This document shows positions 62,031-64,000 of a stretch of DNA of 64,000 nucleotides, in pieces. The stretch is from Planctomicrobium sp051465645 (GTDB taxonomy: Bacteria; Planctomycetota; Planctomycetia; Planctomycetales; Planctomycetaceae): positions 1,116,001 to 1,180,000 of the forward strand of contig NZ_CP195790.1 in NCBI RefSeq assembly GCF_051465645.1, written 5' to 3'. The notes under the pieces were generated by a model, which was given only the letters and a program-made list of their open reading frames with translations, made no database searches and was not told where the DNA came from. Position 1 is the first letter of the stretch; every line of letters starts with the position of its first letter. A program made the position numbers and the translations under genes.

Positions 62031-62625
62031 TTGCTGCTGACAGGAATATCGATCTTAATGTTGATTTCTGTGAGTGAGCAAATCCTCGACGATGTCGGAA
62101 TTTCTGCAATGCGCACTGTGGGGAATTCATTCCGCATTCCTCCCGGAAAGCCTTCAGCGACAAGGTGGCCAACTTCTTGATCCAACGCCAAATTGGGATC
62201 CGGAAAGTCCCATCCATCGTCTGCGGCGTCACTTTGGGATGATTGTCGTGGCCGACTCTTCTTTAGAAGCCACCCAAATTCAGTACCAACACCCAGAATC
62301 AACTCTGGTGTCGGTTGTTTCGATTCCTTAATCTGAATTGTGATGGCACTCCGACTTGCCAATTCCTCAGTTCGGTTACTATCAACATTTCGGCTGACGA
62401 ACTCTTCCGGAATGGTGAAACCATTGACTGCATCTCAGTCGAATTTCAATGGCGAACGGCGGAAGGTGATGCCGCGTGAAGTCCGTCGCAAACGACATGT
62501 AGACACATTCTCAATCGCACACTCGCGATTTTCTGAATCACCAATCTTCTGAGCGATACTGAGAATGGCGGGCGACTGGTCTCGATCCACAAATAATACC
62601 TGATCTCGACTTGGGATTAAAAATC
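62031..62625. other. Intergenic region, no recognised gene
   Basis: About 595 bases upstream of phosphoketolase. Frames of 70-123 codons exist on both strands and overlap each other (61991-62362 minus, 62074-62331 plus, 62340-62552 plus); none has a convincing ribosome site or family. The xfp promoter should lie near the end. I call no gene. Confidence 0.45.
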
Positions 62626-64000
62626 ATGACTTCGGTAGCCAGCAAATCACTGAACACTTCCCGGCTAGTATCGAGTTCACCCTCATTGACCTCCGCTGAG
62701 CTGGAAAAGATGGATGCGTATTGGCGAGCGTCTAACTATTTGTCCGTCGGCCAGATCTATCTCCTCGACAATCCCCTTTTGAAAACGCCATTGAAGCGTG
62801 AACACATCAAACCTCGCCTGCTGGGACATTGGGGAACGTCTCCGGGACTGAACATGCTTTATGTTCATCTCAACCGAGTCATCAAGCGTGATGGCTTAAA
62901 CATGATTTACATCATTGGCCCCGGTCACGGGGGTCCATCTCTAGTTGCGCACGCCTATCTGGAAGGGACGTACAGCGAAGTCTACCCTAATATCAGTCAA
63001 GATACTGACGGAATGAAACTTCTGTTCAAGCAGTTCAGTTTTCCTGGGGGAATTCCAAGCCATGTCGCGCCAGAAACTCCGGGAAGCATTCATGAAGGCG
63101 GCGAACTGGGATATGCATTGAGCCATGCTTACGGGGCGGCATTCGATAACCCAGATTTGATCGTGTCCTGTATCGTTGGTGATGGTGAAGCTGAGACAGG
63201 TCCGCTTGCGACAGGATGGCACGGCAACAAGTTCCTCAATCCGCAACGGGATGGCGCTGTCCTGCCGATTCTTCATCTGAACGGCTATAAGATTGCCAAT
63301 CCTTGCTTCCTTGCTCGAATTCCTCACGACGAACTGCAGAAGTTTTTTGAAGGAATGGGATATCGTCCCTACTTCGTGGAAGGGAATCAACCAGCGGAAG
63401 TTCACCAGCAATTGGCAAAGGTTCTGGATGAGGCCGTTGCTGAGATCAAGTCGATCTGGGCCGATGCCCGAGAGAAGGGAATCATTAAACGTCCTGCCTG
63501 GCCGATGATCGTCTTTCGCACTCCCAAAGGCTGGACCTGCCCAGCGGAAATCGATGGAAAGAAATGCGAAGACTATTGGCGCAGCCATCAGGTTCCCATG
63601 GGAGAGATGGGCAACGAAGAACACATTCGCATTCTTGAACGCTGGATGAAGAGTTACCGTCCAGAAGAACTGTTCGACGAATCAGGACGGTTCCAATCGG
63701 ACCTGGCCAACCTCGCCCCTGTTGGGGAGAGGAGAATGAGTGCCAACCCGCACGCCAACGGAGGCCTTTTACTCAAAGACCTCCGGCTTCCAGATTATCA
63801 CGACTATGCTGTGGATGTTCACGCACCGGGAAGCGTGATGGCGGAATCCACCCGACAGATGGGACGATTTCTGCGCGATGTCATGAAATTGAATCTGCCG
63901 GCTCAGAACTTTCGGCTTTTCAGTCCCGATGAAAACAATTCAAATCGCTGGCAGGACGTACTGGAAGTCACAAACCGCTGCTACATGGCAGAAATTCTTC
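62626..64000 (+). CDS. xfp: Phosphoketolase (xylulose-5-P/fructose-6-P), 3' end outside window
   Basis: The frame is open from ATG 62626 to the window end, 458 codons of an expected 790 or so. Family blocks: DAYWRASNYLSVGQIYLLDN, RLLGHWGTSPGLNMLYVHLN, YIIGPGHGGPSLVAHAYLEG, SIHEGGELGYALSHAYGA and the thiamine-diphosphate site GDGEAETGPLATGWHGNKFL, then WPMIVFRTPKGWTCP. The enzyme splits xylulose-5-phosphate or fructose-6-phosphate with phosphate into acetyl phosphate and a sugar phosphate. Ribosome site is weak. An acetate kinase or phosphotransacetylase may lie beyond the edge. Confidence 0.96.
   Translation, partial: MTSVASKSLNTSRLVSSSPSLTSAELEKMDAYWRASNYLSVGQIYLLDNPLLKTPLKREHIKPRLLGHWGTSPGLNMLYVHLNRVIKRDGLNMIYIIGPGHGGPSLVAHAYLEGTYSEVYPNISQDTDGMKLLFKQFSFPGGIPSHVAPETPGSIHEGGELGYALSHAYGAAFDNPDLIVSCIVGDGEAETGPLATGWHGNKFLNPQRDGAVLPILHLNGYKIANPCFLARIPHDELQKFFEGMGYRPYFVEGNQPAEVHQQLAKVLDEAVAEIKSIWADAREKGIIKRPAWPMIVFRTPKGWTCPAEIDGKKCEDYWRSHQVPMGEMGNEEHIRILERWMKSYRPEELFDESGRFQSDLANLAPVGERRMSANPHANGGLLLKDLRLPDYHDYAVDVHAPGSVMAESTRQMGRFLRDVMKLNLPAQNFRLFSPDENNSNRWQDVLEVTNRCYMAEIL

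Overview
The window is bacterial chromosome that reads as a planctomycete. The lineage call rests on protein families seen in the sequence: tandem Tat-exported DUF1501 proteins, PSCyt1/DUF1549/DUF1553 cytochrome-type giants, a DUF1559 prepilin-like protein, BBP2 and Porin_O_P outer-membrane barrels, GYF_2 (DUF4339) proteins, and an ECF sigma factor linked to a DUF1549-DUF1501 pair. Coding density is high. I recognised no rRNA or tRNA genes and no CRISPR array.

Layout. 1-2.1 kb: two exported or helical-repeat proteins of unknown function, the first cut by the window edge. 2.3-3.65 kb: a complete but dead IS5-type element with perfect 15-bp ends and a TTAG target duplication. 4.3-14.7 kb: five co-directional genes (three DUF1501 proteins, a 1,537-residue PPC/DUF1549/DUF1553 protein and a cytochrome-WD40 protein). 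15-18.9 kb: a GntP-type permease, a DUF1559 protein and a histidine-rich membrane protein. 19.2-27.7 kb: a urea-use island with a HupE/UreJ nickel permease, an unrecognised duplicated-domain protein, a Tat-exported beta-carbonic anhydrase, a urea channel and ureABCFGD without ureE. 27.7-31 kb: two porins on the other strand. 31.5-32.8 kb: a decayed IS abutting a decayed arsenate-reductase gene. 32.9-34.9 kb: an amino-acid permease and a GNAT acetyltransferase. 35.0-41.2 kb: an integrase scrap, the imuA-imuB-dnaE2 mutasome operon and a scrap of an SRAP gene. 41.2-46.8 kb: an ECF sigma/anti-sigma/DUF1549/DUF1501 operon. 47.2-47.8 kb: cupin sequences. 47.9-60.2 kb: a tight nine-gene operon. 60.5-62.0 kb: a divergent DUF4236-TerB protein. 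62.6 kb to the end: phosphoketolase, cut by the window edge.

The most interesting unit is the nine-gene operon. In transcription order it encodes a candidate lipoprotein, a zinc-ribbon P-loop GTPase, a GAP1-like membrane protein, a large helical membrane protein, two tandem-GYF membrane proteins, a TolQ/ExbB/MotA-type proton-channel subunit, and two different paralogous TolR/ExbD-like coiled-coil subunits. Several genes overlap by 4-8 bases. I infer a GTPase-controlled, proton-driven envelope machine, loosely reminiscent of Zorya-type stator defence systems but lacking their nuclease and helicase parts. The role is inference.
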